From contig JAUJNG010000009.1 in the NCBI GenBank assembly GCA_030448265.1, forward strand, positions 1 through 64,000: a stretch of 64,000 bases of DNA, written 5' to 3'. The notes beneath the pieces were generated by a model, which saw nothing but the letters and a program-made list of their open reading frames with translations, was not told where the DNA came from and made no database searches. This document shows, one piece after another, positions 1 through 8,418 of this stretch. The position numbers were made by a program, and so were the translations under genes. Origin of the DNA: Abditibacterium sp. (GTDB lineage: Bacteria > Armatimonadota > Abditibacteriia > Abditibacteriales > Abditibacteriaceae). Position 1 is the first letter of the stretch. Each line of letters opens with the position of its first letter.

Positions 1-144
1 TGCCAGGCGAAAGAAAACGGCGCCAGAAGCGGCGAGAGCGGCCAGGCTTTGCAGTCCGTAAACCAAACCGATTCCCAATGGACTGCAAATCATAACCGCA
101 AGTCCAACGGCAATGAAAATGAGGGCGCGCTTGAAATGAGGCAT
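1..144 (-). CDS. hypothetical membrane protein, N-terminal part only
   Basis: Minus-strand reading frame that starts with ATG at 144-142 and runs off the left edge after 48 codons. The first seven residues are polar/basic (MPHFKRA). They are followed by an almost unbroken hydrophobic stretch containing Gly, Ala, Leu and Val that fits one or two membrane segments. No family can be recognised from this fragment. It is divergent from radA, so the 188-base gap to radA should hold both promoters. Confidence 0.5.
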   Translation of the reverse strand, partial: MPHFKRALIFIAVGLAVMICSPLGIGLVYGLQSLAALAASGAVFFRLA

Positions 145-199
145 CACGTTCTAAAATCTCCCAATTTCGGCAAGGATTCAAGCACTTGAGTGCCTGCGA

Positions 200-265
200 C
201 AGGCGGGGCTGACGCCTCCTTCCAATCTTCCATATCTCGATTGGAAGGGTGCGTCAGCCCGCCTC
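200..265. repeat. REP-like palindrome, copy 1 (CTTCCAATC family)
   Basis: Inverted repeat with arms of about 27 bases around a short loop (ttccatatctc). The core TTCCAATC / GATTGGAA is shared with copies at 16150, 44561 and 47875, and the outer part (GGCGGGGCTGACG) resembles their GCGGGGCTTGCG. It lies in the divergent gap between the left-edge gene and radA. Confidence 0.75.
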
Positions 266-332
266 GCTGCAAAAACGCGCTTCGAGAGGCCATTTCGAGG
301 GTTAAACTACCCCCTGCCGCTCCCCAATTCTC

Positions 333-1898
333 ATGGCCAAAATTTCCACGCGCTACATCTGTCAGGCTTGCGGTTACTCGTCGGCGAAGTGGATGGGGCG
401 CTGCCCCGAATGCTCCGCGTTTTCCACGTTTTCCGAAGAAAAAGTCGCCGCGCCCACCAAAAAATCGAGTTTTGAAACCGCGCGCGGGAGTTCGGGAAGC
501 GCCGCGCCGCAGTCGCTTTCGTCGGTCGAAGCCCAGAAAACGCCGCGTCTCTCGACCGGAATGAGCGAACTCGACCGCGTTCTGGGCGGCGGCGTGGTGC
601 CTGGCAGTCTGGTTCTCATCGGCGGCGATCCTGGGATTGGCAAATCCACGCTGCTCATCGAAGCCTCGGTGCGACTGGCGCAGATGTATGGTTCGGGGCT
701 GTATATTTCGGGCGAAGAGTCGGTTTCGCAGGTCGGGCTGCGCGCTTCGCGTCTGGGTTTGGAATCGGACGATTTGCTTTTAGCGGCGGAAACCGATCTC
801 ATCAACATCGAAAACCACATCCGCGAACTCAAACCCGCGATGGCGGTCGTGGATTCGATTCAAACCGTGCAGCATCCTGGATTGGACTCGGCGCCAGGAA
901 CCATCACGCAGGTGCGCGAAGGCGCCACGACGCTGCAACGGCTCGCCAAAGAGCTTTCGGTGCCGATTTTTCTGGTCGGGCACGTCACCAAAGAAGGCAA
1001 TTTGGCCGGCCCGCGCGCGCTGGAACACATCGTCGATACGGTTTTGCAATTGGAAGGCGAAACCCACACCCAGTTTCGCATCCTGCGCGCGCTCAAAAAC
1101 CGTTTCGGCTCCACCAATGAGCTCGGCGTGTTCGAAATGACCGAGGGCGGCATGGAAAGCGTGGAAAATCCGTCGCAGTTGTTCCTTTCGCAGCGCCAGG
1201 AAAGCGCGCCAGGCAGCGCAGTGGCGGCGGTGGTCGAGGGCGCGCGGCCTTTACTGGTCGAAGTGCAGGCGCTGTGCGCGCCGAGTTATTTCGCGGCGCC
1301 GCGCCGCGTGGTGACGGGCGCCGATTACAACCGCGTTCTGGTGGTTCTGGCGGTGATTGAAAAGCGGCTGGGGCTGCGATTGGGTGATATGGACGTGTAT
1401 ATCAACGTCGCGGGCGGCATCAAAGTGGGCGAACCGGCGCTCGATCTCGCGATTGCGCTCGCCGTGGTTTCGAGCGTGCGCGATACGCCGCTTCCCAAAA
1501 CTTTGTGCGCGTTCGGCGAAATCGGACTCGCGGGCGAAGTGCGCGGCGTCGGTCACGCCGAGCGGCGGGCGAGCGAGGCGGCGCGTTTGGGTTTTTCGCA
1601 CTGCTGTTTGCCGCGCGCGGGCGTCGAGCGATTGGGGCATTTGGAAGGCGAAACCGAGTTGCGCGCCGTTTCCAGCCTACGCGATGCCGTTGAAACCTGG
1701 CTGCCCGATGCGCTGCGCGGACGTGATGCGGGCGCGGCGGCTCATCGCTCTTCTTCGCAATCCGGTGATAAAAAAAGCCGTTTTGGGCCGCAGAATGGCT
1801 CGAACGGTGCCACTCCCCAAAACCAATCTCGCTTTGCCGAAGGTCGGGGCGAGGCCGTCGGCAGCGATTCTTCCGAAGAGTTCGAACCGGAAATGTAG
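333..1898 (+). CDS. radA: DNA repair protein RadA/Sms
   Basis: Branch-migration ATPase that helps process recombination intermediates. The N-terminus carries the CxxC...CxxC zinc finger (CQACG and CPECS). A RecA-like ATPase core follows with Walker A GGDPGIGKST (about residue 97) and the RadA-specific KNRFG motif (about residue 254). The C-terminal third is a Lon-protease-like fold. At 521 residues it is about 60 longer than the usual 450-460; the extra is a Ser/Gln/Asn-rich tail after residue ~465 that looks disordered. The ATG at 333 gives the canonical start. It heads a run of co-directional genes (PIN/TRAM, ispD, ispF), the order known from the Bacillus sms-yacL-ispD-ispF region. Confidence 0.95.
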   Translation: MAKISTRYICQACGYSSAKWMGRCPECSAFSTFSEEKVAAPTKKSSFETARGSSGSAAPQSLSSVEAQKTPRLSTGMSELDRVLGGGVVPGSLVLIGGDPGIGKSTLLIEASVRLAQMYGSGLYISGEESVSQVGLRASRLGLESDDLLLAAETDLINIENHIRELKPAMAVVDSIQTVQHPGLDSAPGTITQVREGATTLQRLAKELSVPIFLVGHVTKEGNLAGPRALEHIVDTVLQLEGETHTQFRILRALKNRFGSTNELGVFEMTEGGMESVENPSQLFLSQRQESAPGSAVAAVVEGARPLLVEVQALCAPSYFAAPRRVVTGADYNRVLVVLAVIEKRLGLRLGDMDVYINVAGGIKVGEPALDLAIALAVVSSVRDTPLPKTLCAFGEIGLAGEVRGVGHAERRASEAARLGFSHCCLPRAGVERLGHLEGETELRAVSSLRDAVETWLPDALRGRDAGAAAHRSSSQSGDKKSRFGPQNGSNGATPQNQSRFAEGRGEAVGSDSSEEFEPEM

Positions 1899-1954
1899 AA
1901 AAATCGGAATTTCGCCCGCCACTCCACCAGTTTCCCGCATCCTGCGCGGTTTTT

Positions 1955-3211
1955 ATGAATACGCAACGCTTTGTCTGGGCCGCCACGACGCTTCTTTTTG
2001 GAATCGCGGGCGCCATTTTCGGCGCTTCCCTGGGCCAGCTTTACACGGCGTGGCCCGTCACCTTGGGCCTGGCGAATTCTTCGCTGGGTCAGCTCATCCG
2101 GCTCATTCCCCTCACGCTTTCCATCGGTTTTTGCATCGTGCTGGCGCGCTGCGGGTCGGGGCTGGCCGACAAAGTGCTGCTGCCCAGCGTGCGGCAGCTG
2201 CACGATTTGTCGGCTGTCGAACGGGTTCTGGGCGTGGGCGGCGCGTTTCTGGGGCTGGTGTTCGGGGTTCTGGTGACGCTCCCCGTTCCCAACGCGATAG
2301 CGCCTTCCACCGCGCCGCTTTTGCTGCCCATTAAATTTTGTATCATGGCGGTCACGACCGGCCTGGGCATGGCGTTTTTCGGCGGACTGCGCGCCGAAAT
2401 GCTCAAAGTCTTTCCCCAACTCGAAGAAGAAGTCGTCTCGCAGTTCGGCGGCGCGACGCCCAAATTTCTCGACACCAACATCATCATCGACGGGCGTCTG
2501 GCCGATATTTGCAAAACCGGTTTCATCGAAGGGCCACTTTTCGTGCCGCAGTTCGTCCTTGAAGAAGTGCAATACATCGCCGATTCGAGCGATTCGATGC
2601 GCCGCGCGCGCGGTCGGCGCGGCCTCGACGTGCTCAACGAGATGCGCGAGCTGACCGCGCCGCACCAGGTCAACGGCCAGACGGTTTCAGTTCCTCTCGT
2701 CCATGTTTTGAACGAATTTTCGCCCGCCGTGCAGAAAATCGCCGCCGTCGATTCCAAACTGGTCGCTCTGGCCAAGGAAAAACACGGCTCGATTGTCACC
2801 AACGATTTCAATCTCAACAAAGTCGCCGAGCTTCAGGGTGTGCGGGTTTTGAACCTCAACGAACTGACCCAATCGCTCAAACCGGTGGTTTTGCCAGGCG
2901 AGGAGATGCAGATTATGCTCGTCAAAGAAGGCAAGGAGCCGACGCAGGGCGTGGGCTACCTCGAAGACGGCACGATGGTGGTGGTCGGCGATGGCGCCGC
3001 GCACATCGGCGAGACGTGCCGCGTCACGATTTCGACGGTGTATCAGACCGTCGCCGGCAAAATGATTTTCGCCGAACTGCGCGATAAAGAATCCAAGCCA
3101 GGCATGAGGGGTAGCGGCGACGATTTGTTTGAAAGCGAGGGGGAAAAGGGCAAACATGACGATTTCGGCCATCGTTCCGGCGGCGGGCTGCGGCGCAAGG
3201 GCCGCACTTAG
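1955..3211 (+). CDS. PIN/TRAM-domain membrane protein (YacL type)
   Basis: The first ~150 residues hold about four hydrophobic segments and anchor the protein in the membrane. A PIN nuclease-like domain begins near residue 167 (FLDTNIIIDGR) and contains further conserved acidic positions up to the TNDFN motif near residue 288. The C-terminal ~65 residues form a TRAM-like beta-barrel (GVGYLEDGTMVVV). PIN domains are metal-dependent RNases, so an RNA substrate is inferred. The placement between radA and ispD matches yacL in Firmicutes; the usual disA neighbour is absent. Its 3' end overlaps the ispD start by 56 bases, implying translational coupling. Confidence 0.85.
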   Translation: MNTQRFVWAATTLLFGIAGAIFGASLGQLYTAWPVTLGLANSSLGQLIRLIPLTLSIGFCIVLARCGSGLADKVLLPSVRQLHDLSAVERVLGVGGAFLGLVFGVLVTLPVPNAIAPSTAPLLLPIKFCIMAVTTGLGMAFFGGLRAEMLKVFPQLEEEVVSQFGGATPKFLDTNIIIDGRLADICKTGFIEGPLFVPQFVLEEVQYIADSSDSMRRARGRRGLDVLNEMRELTAPHQVNGQTVSVPLVHVLNEFSPAVQKIAAVDSKLVALAKEKHGSIVTNDFNLNKVAELQGVRVLNLNELTQSLKPVVLPGEEMQIMLVKEGKEPTQGVGYLEDGTMVVVGDGAAHIGETCRVTISTVYQTVAGKMIFAELRDKESKPGMRGSGDDLFESEGEKGKHDDFGHRSGGGLRRKGRT

Positions 3212-3905
3212 CGGCAACAAAATTCTGGCGCCGCTTTTGGACGAAAATTCGGTTTTGTTCTGGACGCTTAATGCCCTGCGCGCCGCGCCTTACGGGGAAG
3301 CGGGCGCGGAACTTCTCGAAATCGTGGTTGTGGCGCGCGCCGACGAATTTGAGGCGATAGAAGAAGTTTGGAAATGGTGCGCGTTTTCGCTGTGGCGCCA
3401 GACCATTGAAGGTGGCGCGACGCGCCAGGATTCGGTTTTTGAAGGGGTTAAAGCGGCGCGCGGCGAGTGGGTTTTGGTTCACGACGCGGCGCGGCCCTGC
3501 GTTTCGGGCGAAGTGATTTCGCGCACCGTCGAGGCAGCGCAAAAAACCGGCGCCGCCATCGCCGCCCTGCCCGTTTCCGATACGGTCAAACGCGCCAGCG
3601 CCGAACATTTCATTGCCCAAACCTTGAATCGAAATGAAATCTGGCTGGCGCAAACGCCGCAGGTTTTCCGGCGCGATCTTTTCTTGGCGGCGCTCGATAG
3701 CGCGCGAAACGAGGGTTTCGAGGGCACCGACTGCGCTTCGATTATGGAGCGCGCCGGTCATCAAGTCGCGCTTGTTGAAGGCGATATCAACAATCTCAAA
3801 GTCACCTACGCCGCCGATTTAGAACGCGCGGCGGCGATTTTAAAAGCCGGACTTGGCGGCTACTATTCGATCATTCCATCGCACAATCCTCATCGAAAAC
3901 CATGA
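3156..3905 (+). CDS. ispD: 2-C-methyl-D-erythritol 4-phosphate cytidylyltransferase
   Basis: Third step of the MEP isoprenoid pathway: couples CTP to MEP. The N-terminal CTP-binding loop IVPAAGCGAR is present, followed by NKILAPL in place of the usual PKQ segment. DAARPC, TPQVFR and the C-terminal EGDINNLKVT metal/substrate segment are all recognisable. I chose ATG 3156, which gives MTISAIVPAAG and has a purine-rich GGGAAAAGGG just upstream; an in-frame ATG at 3129 would add nine basic residues. The start lies inside the preceding gene, and the stop overlaps the ispF ATG by four bases. Confidence 0.92.
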   Translation: MTISAIVPAAGCGARAALSGNKILAPLLDENSVLFWTLNALRAAPYGEAGAELLEIVVVARADEFEAIEEVWKWCAFSLWRQTIEGGATRQDSVFEGVKAARGEWVLVHDAARPCVSGEVISRTVEAAQKTGAAIAALPVSDTVKRASAEHFIAQTLNRNEIWLAQTPQVFRRDLFLAALDSARNEGFEGTDCASIMERAGHQVALVEGDINNLKVTYAADLERAAAILKAGLGGYYSIIPSHNPHRKP

Positions 3906-4387
3906 TTCCATTTCGCGTCGGCATCGGCTACGATTCGCACCGCCTGGTTGAAGGCCGAAAACTCATTCTGGCGGGCGTCGAAGTGCCGTTTGAAAAAGGT
4001 TTGGACGGCCACTCCGACGCCGATGTGCTGCTCCACGCCATCTCCGACGCGGTTTGCGGCGCCGCCGGATTGGAGGACATCGGGCGCCTCTTTCCCGACA
4101 CCGACCCGCGCTGGAAAGGCGCCGACAGTGGAGTTTTACTGTCGCAAATCGTCGCCCTGGCACGCGGCGAGGGGTGGGACATTGTCAATATCGACGCTAT
4201 TCTCATCGCGCAACGCCCCAAAATCGCCGATTTTGTCCCGAAAATGCGAGAAAATGTCGCAAAACTGCTGCAAATTGAATACAATTGCGTTAATATCAGA
4301 GGCAAGACGGCGGAACAGTTGGGCGCGCTGGGTGCCGGATTGGGCATGGCCGCTCACGCTGCCTGTCTCGTGGCTCGCAAAGATTGA
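3902..4387 (+). CDS. ispF: 2-C-methyl-D-erythritol 2,4-cyclodiphosphate synthase
   Basis: Fifth enzyme of the MEP pathway; cyclises CDP-ME 2-phosphate with release of CMP. The family hallmarks are present: GYDSHRL with the zinc-binding Asp/His pair, GHSDADVLLHA, and the DIGRLFPDTDP loop. Length 161 residues is typical. The ATG overlaps the ispD TGA (ATGA), so ispD and ispF are translationally coupled. Confidence 0.95.
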   Translation: MIPFRVGIGYDSHRLVEGRKLILAGVEVPFEKGLDGHSDADVLLHAISDAVCGAAGLEDIGRLFPDTDPRWKGADSGVLLSQIVALARGEGWDIVNIDAILIAQRPKIADFVPKMRENVAKLLQIEYNCVNIRGKTAEQLGALGAGLGMAAHAACLVARKD

Positions 4388-4457
4388 ATCATCATTCAAC
4401 GCTCTGCGGCCCTGTCGCATTTTCGTTGACAACTGGGAATTTCGGGAAGAGGCCCTC

Positions 4458-4475
4458 AACCTGCGAAGGCAGGTT
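4458..4475 (+). terminator. hairpin between ispF and hpf
   Basis: Perfect 7-bp stem AACCTGC/GCAGGTT with a GAAG tetraloop, followed by a moderately T-rich stretch. It could be a weak terminator or attenuator separating the isoprenoid operon from hpf. The T-run is poor, so confidence is low. Confidence 0.35.
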
Positions 4476-4568
4476 TCGTTGTTTTGCGGCGAATTTATTC
4501 GCTGCGACAGCGATTGAAGACCCAAACTTCTCTTTTGGTAGAGAAATCTTAGGAAAGGTTGTGAATCT

Positions 4569-5225
4569 ATGCTAACTGCCGTCAATGTGCAAGCGCGCGG
4601 CTGCGAAATCGACCCGCAGATGCGCGAACACTTCGAGGAAAAGCTGCATGGCCTCGAAAAACTGTGGTCGCGCCTGGACGATGCCCAGGTTCGCATCACC
4701 CACGAACGCGGCCAATATGTGGCCGAAGTGACGCTGTTCGCGGCCGGACTTATCACCCGCGCCGAAGAGCGCGCCCACGATTTGCGACAGGCCTTTGATG
4801 CCGCGCTGCACAAGCTGCAAGCCCAGCTCAAGCGCTACAAAGACAAGGTGACCCAGAAAGCGCGCCGCCAGAACAACCGCGACGACACCAACGGCGTGGT
4901 TATTCATCCCAAGTCCGCGCCTGGCCTGACCGCTCCGGCGACTCTCGCCGCGCTCTCGATGAACACCGCGCCGGAGAACGAAAGCGTCGCCATGGACGGC
5001 GGGTTCGCGAGCGACGGGAAAATCGAGGGCGATGAAGCGCCCGCGACTCTGGTGCGGCGCAAGCAGTTCGCGCTCAAGCCGATGTCGCCCGACGAGGCGG
5101 CCTTGCAAATGGATTTGCTGGGACACAATTTCTTCGTTTTTCGCGACAGCAAAAACAATCAGGTCAGCGTGGTCTACCATCGCGCAGGCGGCGGTTACGG
5201 CCTGATCGAGCCGGTCGTGGACTGA
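4569..5225 (+). CDS. hpf: ribosome hibernation promoting factor, long form
   Basis: The N-terminal ~100 residues match the HPF/YfiA beta-alpha-beta fold that binds the 30S decoding region (EKLHGLEKLW, RITHERGQYVAEVTL). The C-terminal ~55 residues (from RRKQFALKPMSPDEAALQM) match the dimerisation domain that long HPFs use to form 100S ribosome dimers. The 60-residue linker is acidic and Ala-rich. A good ribosome binding site, AGGAAAGG at 4551-4558, precedes the ATG. It stands alone between two hairpins. Confidence 0.9.
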   Translation: MLTAVNVQARGCEIDPQMREHFEEKLHGLEKLWSRLDDAQVRITHERGQYVAEVTLFAAGLITRAEERAHDLRQAFDAALHKLQAQLKRYKDKVTQKARRQNNRDDTNGVVIHPKSAPGLTAPATLAALSMNTAPENESVAMDGGFASDGKIEGDEAPATLVRRKQFALKPMSPDEAALQMDLLGHNFFVFRDSKNNQVSVVYHRAGGGYGLIEPVVD

Positions 5226-5240
5226 GCACTGAAGCAAATT

Positions 5241-5297
5241 CAATAAAGGAAAAATGGAGGGAGATGCCTTGTGCTGCCCTTCGTTTTTCCTTTATTG
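5241..5297 (+). repeat. 14-bp perfect stem upstream of the repeat protein
   Basis: CAATAAAGGAAAAA at 5241-5254 pairs perfectly with TTTTTCCTTTATTG at 5284-5297 around a 29-base loop. It fills most of the hpf-to-5327 gap and could act as a terminator for hpf or as a leader structure for the next gene. Confidence 0.6.
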
Positions 5298-5326
5298 ATG
5301 CTAATTTATTGAGGTAAAACAAAATT

Positions 5327-6025
5327 ATGCCAGGACGTCTTTGGACCAAAGAAAAACTGATAGCCGAAATCAAACGGCTCCATGCGGAAGGCGTCGACCT
5401 TTCGCCGACCGCGATTCAAAAGACCCATTCGGCGCTGTTTTCTTCGGCGCGTTCGGGTTCGCACTTCGGCTCGTGGCGCGACGCCATCGAAGCGGCGGGC
5501 TTGGATTACGACGATCTCAAGCGCGTCAAACAGCGCTGGAGCCGCGAGGAAATTCTGCTTCGCATTCGCGAAATGCACACGCAGGGGCACGATCTGCTCG
5601 ACCCCAAATTCAAAATCAAAAACCGCAGTTTGTATCTCGCGGCCTGCGCCCATCGCTATTTCGGCTCCTGGCGCCGCGCCGTCGAAGCGGCGGGGCTGGA
5701 TCACGAAACCATGCGCGAAGGTCATATTTGGACGCGCACGCGCATTTTGCGAACCATTCAACAGCTTTCGCAGGAAAACAAGCCCCTCGGCTGGGCCTAC
5801 ATCGAAGAACACGAACCTGGCATCTACCGCGCCGCGCGCCGCAAGGAAAACTTCGGCTCGTGGGCCGCAGCGCTCCAGGCGGCGGGCGTCGAAAACAGTT
5901 CCCTGCGCGGACGCGGCGCGAGCGTCATCACCGGCATCGCGCCCACCATGATGATGGCGGGGGACGATGGCGCCGAAGTTCCCACCGGTGAACCGCTCGA
6001 CGCGAAGTTCGAGTGCAAAGCCTGA
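5327..6025 (+). CDS. protein of three homing-endonuclease-associated (HNH_repeat-like) repeats
   Basis: Three tandem repeats of about 60 residues, starting near residues 5, 70 and 140. Each has a helical segment with a hydrophobic pattern, a Tyr/Phe before Ala/Arg, and the closing motif FGSWRxAxEAAGLD (FGSWRDAIEAAGLD, FGSWRRAVEAAGLD, FGSWAAALQAAGVE). This matches the repeat associated with homing/HNH endonucleases, probably a DNA-binding unit. No nuclease domain is attached. The last ~35 residues are low-complexity and Met/Gly-rich. A stand-alone DNA-binding or regulatory role is inferred. Confidence 0.7.
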   Translation: MPGRLWTKEKLIAEIKRLHAEGVDLSPTAIQKTHSALFSSARSGSHFGSWRDAIEAAGLDYDDLKRVKQRWSREEILLRIREMHTQGHDLLDPKFKIKNRSLYLAACAHRYFGSWRRAVEAAGLDHETMREGHIWTRTRILRTIQQLSQENKPLGWAYIEEHEPGIYRAARRKENFGSWAAALQAAGVENSSLRGRGASVITGIAPTMMMAGDDGAEVPTGEPLDAKFECKA

Positions 6026-6608
6026 ATTTCTGTGTAAAATCGGGCTGGAAAGCCGGCTTTTTTCCATCTCTCGATACCATTTCACACCGCGCCCCGAATT
6101 TCGAGGCGCGGTTTGGTTTGTCCCAGTGATGCGGTCACAGGAAGTATCTGATGGGCCGCTCATACACCTAATGTGTGACTTGCACGGCTTCCCCCTCCCT
6201 AAGAATCAGTTTGAAAAGTCCTTTTGCGGTTTGTAGGGGTGCCGCGAGGCGCGTTTAGATCAACTCTTACGCTTTCCAAACGCGCCTCGCGGCACCCCTA
6301 CAAACCGCAAAAGGACTTTTCAAACTGATTCTAAGAACCTATCCGAATAGGCTGGGAGCGCGAGCATCCCTGCTCGCACTTTTGGGGCGAGCAGGGATGC
6401 TCGCGCTCCCAGAGCCTCCAGGTTCAATGCCCTCTTCGGATAGGCTCTAACCCTCCCGCGCTTGCGGGGGAGGGTTAGGGAGGGGGAAGCCTGGCATTCC
6501 CGCATCTATTTCCCAAGGAAGCACGAAGCGAAAAAGTCACACATTAGGTGCTCCTCCATTTGTCTGCCCTGGCCGCGAAGGTAGACTGCGCTTTTCGCAT
6601 TCGTTCTT
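6026..6608. repeat. gene-free region with nested palindromes
   Basis: No supported gene. At least four inverted repeats are arranged inside one another. Outer arms are 6165-6181 and 6534-6550 (17 bp, CACCTAATGTGTGACTT). The second pair is 6186-6202 and 6475-6491 (17 bp, GGCTTCCCCCTCCCTAA). Inside are a 55-bp perfect pair 6202-6256 / 6278-6332 and a 26-bp perfect pair 6352-6377 / 6387-6412. A GGGAGGGTTAG module near 6465 recurs near 50858. A small palindrome AAAGCCGGCTTT at 6049 may help terminate the upstream gene. Confidence 0.85.
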
Positions 6609-7496
6609 ATGTCGTTTTCCCTCGTCATTTTGCACCACGACAAAGCCGCCTATTCGCGCGCCTGTCTCGACAGCGTGCTGCGCTGCACGGCGCGGCCGCT
6701 TCAGGTCATCAACGTCAACAACGGCTCGCGCGACCAAACCGCGTCGCATCTGGAAAGTTTCGCCGTCGAAGCCCAAAAAACCGGCATCGAAAGCCAAATT
6801 TTGAGTTTCGAAGCCAACATCGGCGCGGTGCGAGGCCGCAATGAGGCTCTTGGCGTCGCGGCGGGGCAATATGTGGCGTTTCTGGACAACGATACGCTCA
6901 TTTCTCAACCCGATTGGCTCGAGAAGCTCGCCGCTTTCCTTGAATTGGCGCCCCAATGTGCCATCGTCGCGCCCAAACTGCTGTTTCCCTGGGCGCCGTT
7001 CGACATCGAATGCTGCGGCTGCGCGGTTTCGCCCAAAGGAAAAATTCGCTATCTGGGGCGCGGCGAAGCGCGTGACTCTATCGCGGAGCCGCAGGAGATT
7101 CAATGCGCGATTTCGGCGGCGTGGCTGATGCGGCGCGATTTGACGGCGCAAATTGGGATGTTAGACGAAGCGTTTTCGCCGGTGCAATACGAAGATCTCG
7201 ATTTTTGCTACCGCGCGCGGGCGGCGGGATTCACGGTTTGGACTGCGCCCAGCGTTGAACTTTTCCACTTCGAGCACACCACGACGGCGGGGAGTGGCGA
7301 CATCAATTTCGCCTACGTCACCGCCAAAAACGGCGTGCTGTTCAAAAAGCGCTGGGGCGCGATGTTCGCGGGGGAAAACGGCACGAGCGAAGACGACGCG
7401 ACGTGGCGCCAACTTCCCAAAATGGGCCTCGACGACCTCGATTGGCGCGCGCTGCTGGCGCCGCCGCGCGAGGAGCGGAAGGCGGTTTCGTTTTGA
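6609..7496 (+). CDS. glycosyltransferase family 2
   Basis: GT-A fold sugar transferase, likely cytosolic face of the membrane. The N-terminus SLVILHHDKAAYSRACLDS is the nucleotide-sugar binding strand-loop. The DXD-type metal site is FLDNDT (about residue 97), and the acceptor-side ED motif is YEDLDFCYRARAAG (about residue 195). The C-terminal third lacks membrane helices. It overlaps the PAP2 gene by four bases and starts a cluster with ACP and hydrolase genes, which suggests assembly of a surface glycan or glycolipid. Donor and acceptor cannot be predicted. Confidence 0.85.
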   Translation: MSFSLVILHHDKAAYSRACLDSVLRCTARPLQVINVNNGSRDQTASHLESFAVEAQKTGIESQILSFEANIGAVRGRNEALGVAAGQYVAFLDNDTLISQPDWLEKLAAFLELAPQCAIVAPKLLFPWAPFDIECCGCAVSPKGKIRYLGRGEARDSIAEPQEIQCAISAAWLMRRDLTAQIGMLDEAFSPVQYEDLDFCYRARAAGFTVWTAPSVELFHFEHTTTAGSGDINFAYVTAKNGVLFKKRWGAMFAGENGTSEDDATWRQLPKMGLDDLDWRALLAPPREERKAVSF

Positions 7497-8218
7497 GTTC
7501 CTTTCCCATCGGCGAATTTCTCTCCCAATTCGCGGCGGTTTTGCCGTCGCTGTTGGTGCGCTTCATGCTGGCGTGGGCCGCGACCTTCGTGATTCTGATT
7601 TTCGTGGTTTCGTGGCTTCGCAGACATATTCGTCCCCAATTTTTAAAGGTCGATGCCGGAATTCGCGCCTGGGCGCGCGAACTGCGTTACGCCGATGTCA
7701 CCGCCACCGGCCCTGGCGCCGACGAGCGCCACGCGCGCACCTGGTTTTTCCGCTTCTGGACGAATTTTGCTTCGGCGCCCTCGCTGATTTTAGGCTCCCT
7801 TTTCGTGGCGATCTGGGCGGCGGGCAACGCCGCAGAGCCTCGATTATGGTATTTGCCAGGCGTATGCTACGCCGGTTCGATGCTGCTTTCTTTTGTGTCG
7901 AAGCGCATTTTCAAGCGCGTTCGCCCCGCGCGCGCCGAGGGCGCGTTCGGCCACAAACTCCAGGACGGCTCGTTTCCATCGGGCCATTCCCTGACCTGTT
8001 TTTGCTTCTGGTTCATGCTGGCCGCGACCGCGACGGCGGCGGGTCTGGCCTCGATCTGGGTGGCGCTGATACTACTGGGCGTTTTTCTCATCGTGGCGCT
8101 GACGGGCATCAGTCGCGTTTATCTGGGCGTGCATTTCCCGACCGACGTGCTGGGGGGATACTCGATGGGCCTGCTGTGGTGTGCGGCCTGCTACATCGCG
8201 CTGCGTCCGATGCTCTAA
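7493..8218 (+). CDS. PAP2-family phosphatase, membrane
   Basis: Integral-membrane phosphatase of the PAP2/undecaprenyl-pyrophosphate-phosphatase type. The three active-site motifs are visible in order: KRIFKRVRP, PSGHS and SRVYLGVHFPTD. Five to six hydrophobic segments surround them. I chose the TTG at 7493, which overlaps the upstream TGA (TTGA); a longer reading from 7403 would put about 30 basic residues ahead of the first helix and overlap the GT2 gene. It probably dephosphorylates a lipid pyrophosphate carrier for the neighbouring glycosyltransferases. Confidence 0.82.
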   Translation: MSSFPIGEFLSQFAAVLPSLLVRFMLAWAATFVILIFVVSWLRRHIRPQFLKVDAGIRAWARELRYADVTATGPGADERHARTWFFRFWTNFASAPSLILGSLFVAIWAAGNAAEPRLWYLPGVCYAGSMLLSFVSKRIFKRVRPARAEGAFGHKLQDGSFPSGHSLTCFCFWFMLAATATAAGLASIWVALILLGVFLIVALTGISRVYLGVHFPTDVLGGYSMGLLWCAACYIALRPML

Positions 8219-8231
8219 GAGGCTATTTAGT

Positions 8232-8355
8232 TGGATTTTCAACACAGAGAACACGGAGAGACAGAGGGAGATAGAGGATTTTGCTTTAATGCTTTGATTT
8301 CCCTGCTTCCCTCTGTTTTTCTCCGTCTCTCCGTGTTCTCTGTGTTGAAAATCCA
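8232..8355. repeat. 31-bp perfect inverted repeat, CACAGAG family
   Basis: Arms 8232-8262 and 8325-8355 pair without mismatch (purine-rich arm containing AACACAGAGAACACGG). Short outer pieces (AGAGGCT / AGCCTCT) continue the pairing. It separates the PAP2 gene from the ACP gene. Relatives occur at 43026, 58070 and 61511. Confidence 0.85.
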
Positions 8356-8418
8356 GCCAGTGGGGAAAAAAGCGCCATTAACTCAACAGCCTCTAAGCAC
8401 CCACACTGCGGGAAAACC

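Noticed and set aside
190-564. Arg/Pro-rich frame ahead of and overlapping radA
   Set aside because: It starts inside a REP-like palindrome and overlaps radA out of frame; composition is that of a shadow frame.
4569-5225. Frameshift in hpf between its two domains
   Set aside because: Both domains are in one frame; the linker is only compositionally biased.
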